Shown: in pieces, positions 34,202-41,878 of the stretch
How the letters are laid out: each line of letters begins with the position of its first letter
Position numbering within the stretch: the first letter of the stretch is position 1
Assembly: GCA_012522415.1 (NCBI GenBank)
Contig: JAAYKM010000027.1
Location: forward strand, 1-41,878
DNA from: Deltaproteobacteria bacterium
GTDB taxonomy: Bacteria; Desulfobacterota; Syntrophia; Syntrophales; JAAYKM01
Direction: 5' to 3'
DNA: 41,878 nt
Made by a program: the position numbers and the translations under genes
The notes under the pieces: model-generated
What the model was told of the DNA's origin: nothing
The model's database searches: none
Seen by the model: only the letters and a program-made list of their open reading frames with translations

Positions 34202-35053
34202 TCATATCCTCCTGGCCCGGATGACCCTTTCCATTCCGCCGTAATCGGAACGAACGGAAAGGTTTTCATACCGGCCCCGCTTATTGAAAAGCCGACGAAG
34301 CGTACCAACCTGTCCCCCATCCATCTCCATCAAAAGCCATCCACCGGCGTACAGGAAGGACGGGCTTTCCTGAATCAAAATCCCGTGGGCCTCCGTCCCT
34401 TCCGGTCCGGGCACCAGGGCGCCCATCGGTTCATACTCCCGAATCCCGGGCGGAAGCGAATCATAATCGTGACGGGAAATGTAGGGAGGGTTTGAAACGA
34501 TGAGGTCGAACCGTCCCGAAACGGGTTCCAGCATGTTACCCTGCAGAAACGTTATGCGGTCCTGCACTCCGTTCGCTTCGGCATTGGCCCGAGCGATCGC
34601 CAAAGCCTCCGGGACGACGTCCGTCGCCGTAATCTGAATATCCGGCCGCTCCGACGCCAGCGCCACGGCAACGGCACCGCTGCCCGTTCCAACTTCCAGG
34701 ACCTGCCAGGTTTTCCCGGCCTTCGACGGCATGCAAGCCAGCGTTTCCTCCACAAGCACTTCCGTTTCCGGCCGGGGAATCAGCACGGCCGGCGTTACCA
34801 GAAAGGGAAGAGACCAGAATTCCTTCGTTCCGGTGATATAGGATACCGGCTCGTTTCCGCCTCGCCGTTGCAACCACCCCTTATACCGAAACACGGCGTC
34901 CGGGTTCACCTCATCCTCGGGATGGGTTATAAAGAGGAGCCGGTCAAGCCGCAGACAGGCCGCAAGCAACACCTCCGCATCCAGGCGAGGCGTCGGCGAA
35001 CCCGCATCCGCTAGGAAGACAACGGCTTCGTTCAGAATATCCGCAACCGTCAT
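34202..35053 (-). CDS. prmC: Release factor glutamine methyltransferase PrmC
   Basis: A 283-residue SAM-dependent methyltransferase. It has the N-terminal helical substrate domain, motif I ([16 protein letters not shown]), and the NPPY motif (IVSNPPYI) that binds the target glutamine. It methylates the Gln of the GGQ motif in release factors. It overlaps prfA by four bases (ATGA), the classic coupling of modifier and substrate genes. Confidence 0.97.
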   Translation of the reverse strand: MTVADILNEAVVFLADAGSPTPRLDAEVLLAACLRLDRLLFITHPEDEVNPDAVFRYKGWLQRRGGNEPVSYITGTKEFWSLPFLVTPAVLIPRPETEVLVEETLACMPSKAGKTWQVLEVGTGSGAVAVALASERPDIQITATDVVPEALAIARANAEANGVQDRITFLQGNMLEPVSGRFDLIVSNPPYISRHDYDSLPPGIREYEPMGALVPGPEGTEAHGILIQESPSFLYAGGWLLMEMDGGQVGTLRRLFNKRGRYENLSVRSDYGGMERVIRARRI

Positions 35054-36132
35054 ACTCTCCCTTCATTTGCCGCGGCCTTCAGCATTTCCGTCTGGAAGTG
35101 GGTGTGGAGTCCACCCAACACGTCATCTATGGCTCCGTCGAGAAAACCGTCCAGATTGTACAGGGTCATACCGATCCGGTGGTCCGTCACCCGTCCCTGG
35201 GGGAAGTTGTAGGTTCTGATGCGTTCGCTGCGGTCCCCTGTTCCCACCTGGCTTTTGCGCGTCTCGGAAATTTCGGAATTTTGCCTGGTCGCGGCAATAT
35301 CTAAGAGCCGTGCCCGAAGCACCTTCATGGCCTTGGTCTTGTTCTTCAACTGTGATTTTTCGTCCTGACACGTTACAACCATACCCGTCGGCAGGTGCGT
35401 GATGCGTACGGCCGAATCGGTGGTATTGACACTCTGGCCTCCATGGCCGCTGGAATGATAGACATCGATGCGCAAATCATTCGGTTCGATGTTCACCTCG
35501 ATCTCCTGCGCTTCCGGTAAGATGGCCACGGTGACAGCGGAGGTGTGGATCCGCCCCTGCGCTTCCGTCACAGGCACCCGCTGGACCCGATGGACGCCGC
35601 TTTCTTATTTCAGACGGCTGTATGCACCCGCCCCGGTGATCATCGCGATAATTTCCTTGAACCCGCCGACCCCGCCGGACGGCGTGCTACTCACAACCTC
35701 GACTTTCCACCGCTGGGTCTCGGCATACCGGGCGTACATACGGAAAAGATCTCCGGCGAACAAACCCGCTTCATCCCCTCCGGTTCCGGCGCGGATTTCC
35801 AGGAGGACGTTCCTTTCATCATTGGGATCTTTAGGAAGCAGGAGAACCTTCATCCGCTGTTCAAGGTCGGACAACCGTTCCTTGAGTTCCGGCAATTCCT
35901 CCCTGACAATCTCGATCAGTTCCCGATCCGTTCCCCGAAGGAGCTCTTCCCCCTCGGCAACACGTTCCTCCACGATCACATAGTCCCGATAGGCCTCGAC
36001 AAGTTCACGCAGATCCGAGTGTTCCTTGGCATACTTCTGATAAAGTTGCGTTTTTGCGACCACGTCGGGGTTGGCCAGGAGACCCTCGAGTTCCCGATAG
36101 CGTTCTTCGATATCCTTCAGTTTTTCGAGCAT
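35050..36132 (-). pseudogene. prfA: prfA, peptide chain release factor 1, interrupted by a single in-frame UAA (readthrough possible)
   Basis: The frame from ATG 36132 to TGA at 35050 has 361 codons, so the full product would be 360 residues, the length of E. coli RF1. Codon 176 is TAA (35607-35605, context AAA TAA GAA), where the family has Phe or Tyr in [16 protein letters not shown]. Everything else is intact: domain 1, the PVT recognition motif (187-189) and GGQ (231-233). The truncated product (175 residues) would lack the anticodon-like and GGQ regions. Formally a broken gene, but UAG is used by rho, epmA and the HNH gene, so RF1 should be needed. Readthrough, a second copy or a base-calling error must be distinguished. 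The start has a weak ribosome site. Confidence 0.93.
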
Positions 36133-36349
36133 ATGCTTACACTTGTCAGATTATTTCTGGTTTTCAGGAGATCTTGTCCGACCGGTTACGCCGTCACGGA
36201 GGTAAAACGGGGCATTTTTCGTAAAGGGATTCTTTTCCCTAATGAAAGGAAAAACCCCGCGTCGAGGGGGGAATGAACCGCGGTGATCAAACACAACTTT
36301 CCCCCTACCCGGTCCGTCAGAGATGAAATAGGGGAATCGCTGCAGGGGG

Positions 36350-36568
36350 TTATTTCTTGGTGTCCTTGTCTTTCTCGGCATATCTCCTTATGAACCGTTC
36401 CACCCGTCCCTCCGTATCGACAATTTTCTGTTTCCCTGTCATAAATGGGTGGCACTGGGAACAGATCTCAACCTTGATGTCTTTCCTGGTTGATCTCGTG
36501 GGGATGATATTTCCGCACACACAGGTGATGGTCGTTTCCGTATATTCCGGATGAATTTCCTTCTTCAT
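36350..36568 (-). CDS. rpmE: 50S ribosomal protein L31 (zinc-binding type)
   Basis: A 72-residue protein starting MKKEIHPEY, with the zinc-binding CVC (16-18) and CSQC (37-40) cysteines of the C+ form, and the [20 protein letters not shown] signature. It sits between rho and prfA, as in many relatives. GGAGAAG lies upstream. About 217 bases separate it from prfA; I see no gene there. Confidence 0.97.
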   Translation of the reverse strand: MKKEIHPEYTETTITCVCGNIIPTRSTRKDIKVEICSQCHPFMTGKQKIVDTEGRVERFIRRYAEKDKDTKK

Positions 36569-36605
36569 GATCAGTTCTTCTCCTCGTGATTAAGTTTATC
36601 TCAGG

Positions 36606-36666
36606 CTCTCCCCTGTCGGGAGAGGGAAGTTATAATGATTTTTTGAATAATATCAACAAAAAATCA
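36606..36666 (-). promoter_or_regulatory. Two hairpins between rho and rpmE
   Basis: Just after the rho stop, TGATTTTTTG (36636-36645) and CAAAAAATCA (36657-36666) form a 10-bp AT-rich stem. Then CTCTCCC (36606-36612) and GGGAGAG (36618-36624) form a 7-bp stem. Neither has a T run on the minus strand, so they look like attenuating or processing elements rather than strong terminators. Confidence 0.4.
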
Positions 36667-36668
36667 CT

Positions 36669-37916
36669 CTACTGGTTCATTGAATCCAGAAATTCCTGGT
36701 TGGTCTGCGTTTTTCGAACCTTATCGAGAATAAATTCCATGGCATCCACGGGATTCATTTCCTGCAGCAACCGACGCAGAATCCAGATCCGGTTCAGGTT
36801 GTGTTTGGGCGTGAGCAGTTCCTCTTTGCGCGTACCGGAACGGATCAGATCGAAAGCCGGGAATACCCTCCGGTCGGCGATCCTGCGATCGAGATGGAGC
36901 TCCATGTTGCCCGTTCCCTTGAATTCTTCAAAGATGACCTCGTCCATGCGGCTCCCCGTATCGATGAGCGCCGTGGCGATGATTGTCAGGCTGCCTCCGT
37001 TTTCGATGTTTCGGGCGGCTCCGAAAAAACGTTTCGGTTTGTGCAGGGCGTTCGAGTCGACACCTCCCGAAAGCACCTTCCCGCTCGGCGGAACCACGGC
37101 GTTGTAGGCCCGGGCCAGCCGGGTGATGCTGTCCAGAAGAATGACGACGTCCTTTTTGTGTTCGACCAGGCGTTTTGCCTTTTCGATAACCATCTCCGCG
37201 ACCTGAACATGGCGGGATGCCGGCTCGTCAAAAGTCGATGAAATGACCTCACCGGCAACACTTCTTTGCATATCGGTCACCTCTTCCGGCCGCTCGTCGA
37301 TGAGAAGGACCATGAGGGTAACGTCCTTGTGATTTCGTGTAATGCTGTGGGCAATGTCCTGGAGAAGGACGGTCTTGCCGGCTCGGGGTGGGGAGACGAT
37401 GAGACCTCGCTGCCCCTTGCCGATGGGCGTGAACATGTCCATGACCCGTGTCGAAAGATTCTCCGGATCCGACTCCAGTTCTATCTTCTCCAGAGGATAA
37501 AGGGGGGTCAGGTTGTCAAAGAGGATCTTGTCCCTTACCGCGTCAGGGGCTTCGAAATTCACGGAATCGACTTTCAGGAGGGCAAAATACTTTTCCCCTT
37601 CCTTGGGTGGCCGGACTTCACCGTAAATGGTGTCCCCGGTTCGAAGGCTGAAACGCCGGATTTGGGAGGGAGAAATGTAAATGTCATCGGGACTGGGCAG
37701 GTAATTGTAATCGACCGCCCGGAGAAAACCAAATCCGTCGGTCAGAATCTCCAGGACCCCGGCACCCGAAATTACGCCGTTTTTTTCCGCCTGGCTCTGA
37801 AGAATCGCAAAGATCAGATCCTGGCGCCGCATACCGCTGGCACCGGCCACATTGAGATCCTTCGCCAGTCTCGTTAACTCACTGATTGGTTGCCGCTTAA
37901 TTTCTTCAATATCCAT
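36669..37916 (-). CDS. rho: Transcription termination factor Rho
   Basis: A 415-residue hexameric RNA-dependent ATPase. The N-terminal helical domain and RNA-binding CSD-like domain are present ([26 protein letters not shown]), then Walker A SPPRAGKT and Walker [17 protein letters not shown], with the Q- and R-loops downstream. Length is normal, without the long insertion found in some Gram-positives. The ATG at 37916 follows AAGGAA. The gene ends in UAG, a codon read only by RF1 among class I factors. Confidence 0.98.
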   Translation of the reverse strand: MDIEEIKRQPISELTRLAKDLNVAGASGMRRQDLIFAILQSQAEKNGVISGAGVLEILTDGFGFLRAVDYNYLPSPDDIYISPSQIRRFSLRTGDTIYGEVRPPKEGEKYFALLKVDSVNFEAPDAVRDKILFDNLTPLYPLEKIELESDPENLSTRVMDMFTPIGKGQRGLIVSPPRAGKTVLLQDIAHSITRNHKDVTLMVLLIDERPEEVTDMQRSVAGEVISSTFDEPASRHVQVAEMVIEKAKRLVEHKKDVVILLDSITRLARAYNAVVPPSGKVLSGGVDSNALHKPKRFFGAARNIENGGSLTIIATALIDTGSRMDEVIFEEFKGTGNMELHLDRRIADRRVFPAFDLIRSGTRKEELLTPKHNLNRIWILRRLLQEMNPVDAMEFILDKVRKTQTNQEFLDSMNQ

Positions 37917-38819
37917 GCTGAAGTTCCTTGTCTATATTTATTATAAAATGCACCCTTTCGGGAATTCATTCAAAGCATTCCGTCCGTTCCAGAACGCCTT
38001 GGCTCAGAGCCGGATCCAAAAATACCTGAGACCGAGTCGGGACATGCGCCTGGAGGTCTCGCCCCGTTGAGGGCAAGATCAAAACACTGGAACGCCCGGA
38101 AAGCACTTCTTGAGGCGGACAAATTGACAGCGATGGGCAAAAATCGTATTGTTTCCCGGAGATTCGCGGTACGTCCCCCGTATCACCCGGATTTCGACGG
38201 GCCGCCTTGTGAGCGAGTTTGTCTGTTTTCGACATAGTATCCCGGCCTTCAATCTGCCGTGGGTTTCCCAAGATGAAATGCAATATCAATATGTTTCGAG
38301 CCGGAGAAAAGGTGTTTTGAAAACCCTGCGTTTTCGACACGCAAAAGGGCATCGGGAGGATATTCCTTGTTGCCGGTCGTTTCCTGATTCATTTTTTCGA
38401 TGAATTTTATTGAATCAAACGTTAAAAACGGCACCACTGATGCACACGAACCATTCGTCTGGGATTAAGTTTAAATACAATGGGTTGCTTCATGAGAACG
38501 ATTGGATTCTTCTTACGGCAGGAACCTTGCGTGCGCCCATCCAAAGTTGATGAAAAAGCACTATCCGAATCCGAAATATCTGTCAAGCCCTTTTTGAGGG
38601 CCATGTCAATCAATGGGTGGGTCCTTTTGTTATCCAAGGCCGCTTCAACCCGCCAAAGATCAATAATCACGCGATGTCTGACGTTTCCAAAAAACTGTTC
38701 TCCCCAAATATTTAAAACGTCGATACCCCGTCCCGTCCGCCACGAGGAGAAAGCTTTCCTATAAATAATCGAGCATTCCGCCGCTTATCCCACAACATAC
38801 CGGGATAGCCTGACATGCG
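37917..38819. other. 903-base region without a recognised gene upstream of rho
   Basis: Several frames are open for 60-128 codons on both strands, but none has a recognisable product or a good ribosome site. The best minus-strand candidate (an 88-codon frame from ATG 38235, MSKTDKLAHKAARRNPGD...) is unconvincing. A weak stem at about 38790-38810 might end pgeF transcription. The sequence is somewhat AT-rich, compatible with noncoding DNA, a decayed gene or an unrecognised RNA. Confidence 0.4.
37940..37945 (-). promoter_or_regulatory. Candidate -10 element of rho
   Basis: TATAAT on the minus strand, about 24 bases before the rho start codon. A good -35 box at 17 bases is lacking (TGAATT), so the assignment rests on the perfect -10 and the ribosome site that follows. 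Confidence 0.4.
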
Positions 38820-39620
38820 TCATCCCCGAACCATAATGAAGTTGAGCTGGCGTCCCGTCGTTTCACCCTCTCCCCGGTGGGAAAAGAATAAATCGCGGCG
38901 ACAGGACGTACAGACCCCGGACGTGCCGATCCGGCCTGATGAGACGCCGGCCCCTTCCAGTTGCAGCCGGTTGGCCAGGGCCAGATCCATCATCCAGCGG
39001 CCCTTTTTCCCCGAGGCTTTCAGAAATCCATCGCCCTCCGTCCGGTTCCCGAACCGATGGCAAACCCTCTCGTCCACCTCATAACAACAGGGTCCGATGG
39101 CCGGACCGATGGCCGCCCAGAGGTCCTCCGGGGCCGAGGCAAACCGTTCCCTGAGTACGTGTACCGCTTTTCCGGCGATGCCCAGGGCCGTCCCCCTCCA
39201 TCCGGCATGAAGGGCCGCCACGATTTTCTTTCTTTCGTCCGCCAGAAAAACAGGAACGCAGTCCGCCGTTTTAACGCACAGGACCAGCCCCGGCCTGTCG
39301 GTGATGAATCCGTCTCCTTCGAACATATCACCTGCAGGGAGGTTATGCCGGGCGGTCAGAACATGAAGGGTGTCTCCGTGAACCTGGCGTCCCAGAATCA
39401 GGTCCTCGACGGCAAAACCGAACGACTGCGAGATGAAGTGGAGATTTTGCCGGACATTCGCCGGTTGATCGCCCTGTCCGGCATCGACGTTCAGACTCGC
39501 GAAAGGCGCGGGACTTGCCCCTCCCAGGCGGCTAAAAAACGCATGCGACAAAAAATCGAACCGGTTCAGCGCCGTGGATTGAAGATAGACCAAGGCACCC
39601 CGGTCACGGAAATGAAACAT
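38820..39620 (-). CDS. pgeF: Peptidoglycan editing factor PgeF (YfiH/DUF152 family)
   Basis: A 266-residue copper/zinc laccase-fold protein with the three metal-site motifs RQVHGDT, TADCVPVFL and HAGWRGTA, and GPCCYEVD near residue 175. In E. coli the family removes misplaced amino acids from muropeptide precursors; older names were polyphenol oxidase and YfiH. The ATG follows AAAGGGAG. It is downstream of rluD by about 157 bases, a common neighbourhood. Confidence 0.93.
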   Translation of the reverse strand: MFHFRDRGALVYLQSTALNRFDFLSHAFFSRLGGASPAPFASLNVDAGQGDQPANVRQNLHFISQSFGFAVEDLILGRQVHGDTLHVLTARHNLPAGDMFEGDGFITDRPGLVLCVKTADCVPVFLADERKKIVAALHAGWRGTALGIAGKAVHVLRERFASAPEDLWAAIGPAIGPCCYEVDERVCHRFGNRTEGDGFLKASGKKGRWMMDLALANRLQLEGAGVSSGRIGTSGVCTSCRRDLFFSHRGEGETTGRQLNFIMVRG

Positions 39621-39777
39621 CTTGCTCCCTTTAGCAAAAGGGGCCGATTACACCCCATCTGATCCTCCCCTCACCCCCATGCCCGCGGCGGGTACAACGA
39701 ACAATGGAAACGGTATCGACATATGCCGCGCAAACCCAGTAACTTGAAGCCATTTTGACATAAAGTGTAACGAACCA

Positions 39778-40716
39778 TCAGCGGCACTTGGATTCCAAAT
39801 AGCATAGAATACCTTGCAGATCGTCTGTCAGGGGCGCGCTGAAGATCATCTCCTCGTCAAGGGCGGGATGGAGGAAGGCGATCCGCCAGGCGTGAAGGGC
39901 CTGCCGCGGGAAAGCGTCAAGACGCGCCCTGAGGGCCGTGTCCCTGACGGATTTTATCCTTCCGCCGCCGTAAAGCCGGTCCCCCACAACGGGATGGCCT
40001 ATGGCTGACAGGTGGACTCGGATCTGGTGCGTACGACCCGTTTCAATTTCCACATCCAGCAGGGACACGTCGCCGTAACGTCTCATGACCCGCCAGTGAG
40101 ACACAGCCTCCTTTCCCCTATGACTGCGGATGGACATTTTTTTTCGGTTCTCCGGGTGCCGTCCCACGGGTAGAGCAATCGTCCCCTCGTTTTCCGCCGG
40201 GTTTCCAAAAACCAGGGCCTTATAGGTCTTTTTGACATGATGTCCCTTGAATTGCCTGGAAAGGTGACGATGGGTCTCGTCATTTTTCGCGACCAGCAGA
40301 ACCCCCGATGTATCCTTGTCCAGGCGGTGAACGATGCCCGGACGGACGACCCCGCCGATTCCCGACAGATCGTCGCAGTGATGCAGGAGCGCATTGACGA
40401 GGGTCCCTTCGCGATGCCCGGGCGACGGATGGACCACCATGCCCGCGGGCTTGTTCATCACCAGCAAGTTCTGGTCTTCGTAGAGGATCTGAAGGGGTAT
40501 GTTTTCGGCGACGACCTCCCAGGGCCGCGCCGGCTGAACGGTGAAATCAACCCGGTCACGGTCACGCAGCCTGGCCCCCGCCTTGTCGGCCTGAACGGTG
40601 TTGATCCATACATTCCCCTCTTCGATCATCCGCTTCACCTGGGAGCGGGAAAGTTCGGGGGCTTTCGCCGCGACGAAAAGATCGAGACGGAGTCCTTCCT
40701 CCTCCGGGGACACCAT
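39778..40716 (-). CDS. rluD: RluD-type pseudouridine synthase
   Basis: A 312-residue protein: an N-terminal S4 RNA-binding domain (LRLDLFVAAKAPELSRSQVKRMIEEGNVWIN), then the RluA-family catalytic domain with HRLDKDTSG (the catalytic Asp) and GRTHQIRVHLSAIGHPVVGD. RluD makes pseudouridines in helix 69 of 23S rRNA, though other RluA/C/D targets are possible. I use the ATG at 40716 because AGGCGG precedes it; an ATG at 40776 and a TTG at 40791 (two bases past the selA stop) are alternatives. Confidence 0.92.
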   Translation of the reverse strand: MVSPEEEGLRLDLFVAAKAPELSRSQVKRMIEEGNVWINTVQADKAGARLRDRDRVDFTVQPARPWEVVAENIPLQILYEDQNLLVMNKPAGMVVHPSPGHREGTLVNALLHHCDDLSGIGGVVRPGIVHRLDKDTSGVLLVAKNDETHRHLSRQFKGHHVKKTYKALVFGNPAENEGTIALPVGRHPENRKKMSIRSHRGKEAVSHWRVMRRYGDVSLLDVEIETGRTHQIRVHLSAIGHPVVGDRLYGGGRIKSVRDTALRARLDAFPRQALHAWRIAFLHPALDEEMIFSAPLTDDLQGILCYLESKCR

Positions 40717-40793
40717 GTAATGCCGCCTGACAGCATTTTGTTGATTTGGTCGTGATAACGGCCTTCGCGTTTCCATGGAGGAGTGCGGCAATA

Positions 40794-41878
40794 TCAGAGT
40801 CTCCCCGCGGCGATGGTTCTCAAGCCATCGCGAATGACGGAGAATTCATCATCCCGTACGGTGCGCACATCGAAAAGGACGGCGTCTTCATCGATACGGG
40901 CGATAACCGGAATCTCCACACGACGCAACGCTTCCTCGAGCCGTACGGAGGTGATTCCTTCACAGGCCACTGCAACGACCATGGTTTCGATCTCCCTGAG
41001 CGGCAGGGCCCCGCCGCCGACAGCAGAGACGTTCTTCTGCAGGAACACGGTCAAGCCGGGAATCCCCGACCTTCTCAGCATGGCGGCCAGCCGTTTTGCT
41101 CTGGTTGTCACCTTCGACAGGGGCTCCGTCAGGGTACGGAGCGTAGGAATTGCCCCGGCGGCCTGACCGGGATGAAGGTACTGGACGAGTGTCGCCTCCA
41201 GTGCGGCGAGGGTCAATTTATCGATCCGGAGGGCCCGGTTCAGGGGATTGCGCATCACGTCGCCCATGATTTCCCTCTTCCCCAGAACAATGCCCGCCTG
41301 CGGCCCGCCCAGAAGTTTGTCGCCGCTGATCGTGACCACGTCCACCCCGGTCGCCACAACCGCCTTCACCGTCGGCTCCCCTCCCAGACCAAAGGGCGCG
41401 AAATCGATCATGCATCCGCTCCCCAGATCATGCATCACCGGAATCCCGTATCTCGCCCCCATAGAAACCAGGCTCTCCAGAGAAACCTCTTCCGTGAATC
41501 CCACAATTTTAAAATTGCTCGTGTGAACCTTCATGATCAGCCCCGTACGTTCAGAAACGGCCCGCTCGAAATCCAGGGCACGGGTCCGGTTGGTGGTGCC
41601 GACCTCCCTGAGCAGTGCGCCGCTCCGTTCCATGATTTCGGGAATACGAAACGCCCCGCCGATTTCCACCAGTTCGCCTCTCGATACGATGGCTTCCCGG
41701 CCGCGCGCCAGCGTATCGAGCACCAGCAGCACCGCCGCCGCATTGTTGTTGACGACCAGAGCCTCTTCGGCGCCGGTCAGGATGCGGAGCAATTCCCGGA
41801 CGTGGCTGTAACGAAGTCCCCGTTCCCCTTTTTCGAGATCGTACTCCAGGTTGCAATATGAACGGGCCACCCCGACCA
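40794..41878 (-). CDS. selA: L-seryl-tRNA(Sec) selenium transferase SelA (5' partial)
   Basis: The 361 codons present are the C-terminal portion of SelA (usually about 460 residues); the start lies beyond the window. Visible are YCNLEYDLEKGERG, the LVVNNNAAAVLL motif, HTSNFKIVGF, and the PLP lysine in SGDKLLGGPQAG. SelA converts Ser-tRNA(Sec) to Sec-tRNA(Sec) with selenophosphate, so the organism should make selenocysteine proteins. No SECIS or in-frame UGA gene was recognised in the window. The rluD gene follows. Confidence 0.95.
   Translation of the reverse strand, partial: VGVARSYCNLEYDLEKGERGLRYSHVRELLRILTGAEEALVVNNNAAAVLLVLDTLARGREAIVSRGELVEIGGAFRIPEIMERSGALLREVGTTNRTRALDFERAVSERTGLIMKVHTSNFKIVGFTEEVSLESLVSMGARYGIPVMHDLGSGCMIDFAPFGLGGEPTVKAVVATGVDVVTISGDKLLGGPQAGIVLGKREIMGDVMRNPLNRALRIDKLTLAALEATLVQYLHPGQAAGAIPTLRTLTEPLSKVTTRAKRLAAMLRRSGIPGLTVFLQKNVSAVGGGALPLREIETMVVAVACEGITSVRLEEALRRVEIPVIARIDEDAVLFDVRTVRDDEFSVIRDGLRTIAAGRL

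Noticed and set aside
33203-34495. 430-codon open frame on the plus strand
   Set aside because: It is antisense to murA and prmC, whose motifs and operon coupling are clear; the translation has no recognisable domain.
35050-35577. Separate half-size release-factor gene starting at GTG 35577
   Set aside because: That GTG encodes a conserved Val of RVP inside RF1 and has no ribosome site; the two halves are one gene.
35050-36132. Programmed frameshift in prfA, as in RF2
   Set aside because: The sequence after the UAA continues in the same frame, so a frameshift cannot restore the protein; only readthrough or codon bypass would.
40746-41861. 371-codon plus-strand frame
   Set aside because: Antisense shadow of selA; composition is Gln/His/Pro-rich and unrecognised.
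1-41878. Selenocysteine (in-frame UGA) genes, CRISPR arrays, transposons or phage genes
   Set aside because: Looked for because of selA and yqeB; no gene with an internal UGA in a conserved Cys position and no mobile or repeat array was recognised by eye.

Overview
The window looks like a chromosomal segment of an anaerobic bacterium of the former Deltaproteobacteria (Desulfobacterota), perhaps Syntrophia-like. The reasons are the gene order rho-rpmE-prfA-prmC-murA-hisD, a selA gene, complete EF-P beta-lysylation genes, selenium/molybdenum-hydroxylase maturation genes, an HD-GYP protein and a multi-receiver hybrid kinase. The lineage is an inference from gene content. Coding density is high, genes use AGGAGG-like ribosome sites, and all three stop codons occur; UAG ends rho, epmA and the HNH gene. 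No insertion sequence, phage gene, CRISPR array or rRNA was seen.

Left part (1-12.6 kb): a hybrid histidine kinase cut by the window edge; rodA; a thioredoxin-fold protein; a DUF1846 protein; a cytochrome b5/DUF2231 membrane protein; the tight operon queD-folE2-nadE; then, on the minus strand, a YtxH protein, a DUF948-like protein and an HNH nuclease-like protein, and a separate Ala/Pro/Glu-rich lipoprotein with its own promoter and terminator. The NadE glutaminase domain has Gly where the nucleophilic Cys is expected.

Middle part (12.8-27.4 kb): an accessory region of molybdenum-hydroxylase maturation genes (xdhC, coxD-like AAA+ ATPase, coxE-like VWA protein, and an oppositely oriented yqeB plus a second thioredoxin-fold protein) with no hydroxylase structural gene. 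It is followed by a hydantoinase/oxoprolinase-family protein translationally coupled to a histone-deacetylase-like amidohydrolase with a C-terminal zinc ribbon, and by a CMD-family protein. Next come epmB-efp-epmA (the whole beta-lysylation route for elongation factor P) with a lone DppC-type permease behind them, a baeRF family 3 protein, a DciA/DUF721 protein and a MoaE-like protein.

Right part (27.5-41.9 kb): an HD-GYP protein and a HEAT-repeat protein that overlap and appear to share an N-terminal domain; a tRNA-Gly(CCC); the minus-strand housekeeping run rho-rpmE-prfA-prmC-murA-hisD; pgeF; rluD; and selA, cut by the window end.

The most striking observation is in prfA (release factor 1). 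A single in-frame UAA stands at codon 176, immediately before the stop-codon recognition region, in an otherwise intact gene of exactly normal length. UAG is used as a stop in neighbouring genes, so RF1 activity should be needed. Either the codon is read through, another prfA exists, or the base call is wrong. No wholly new defence or mobile system could be supported.
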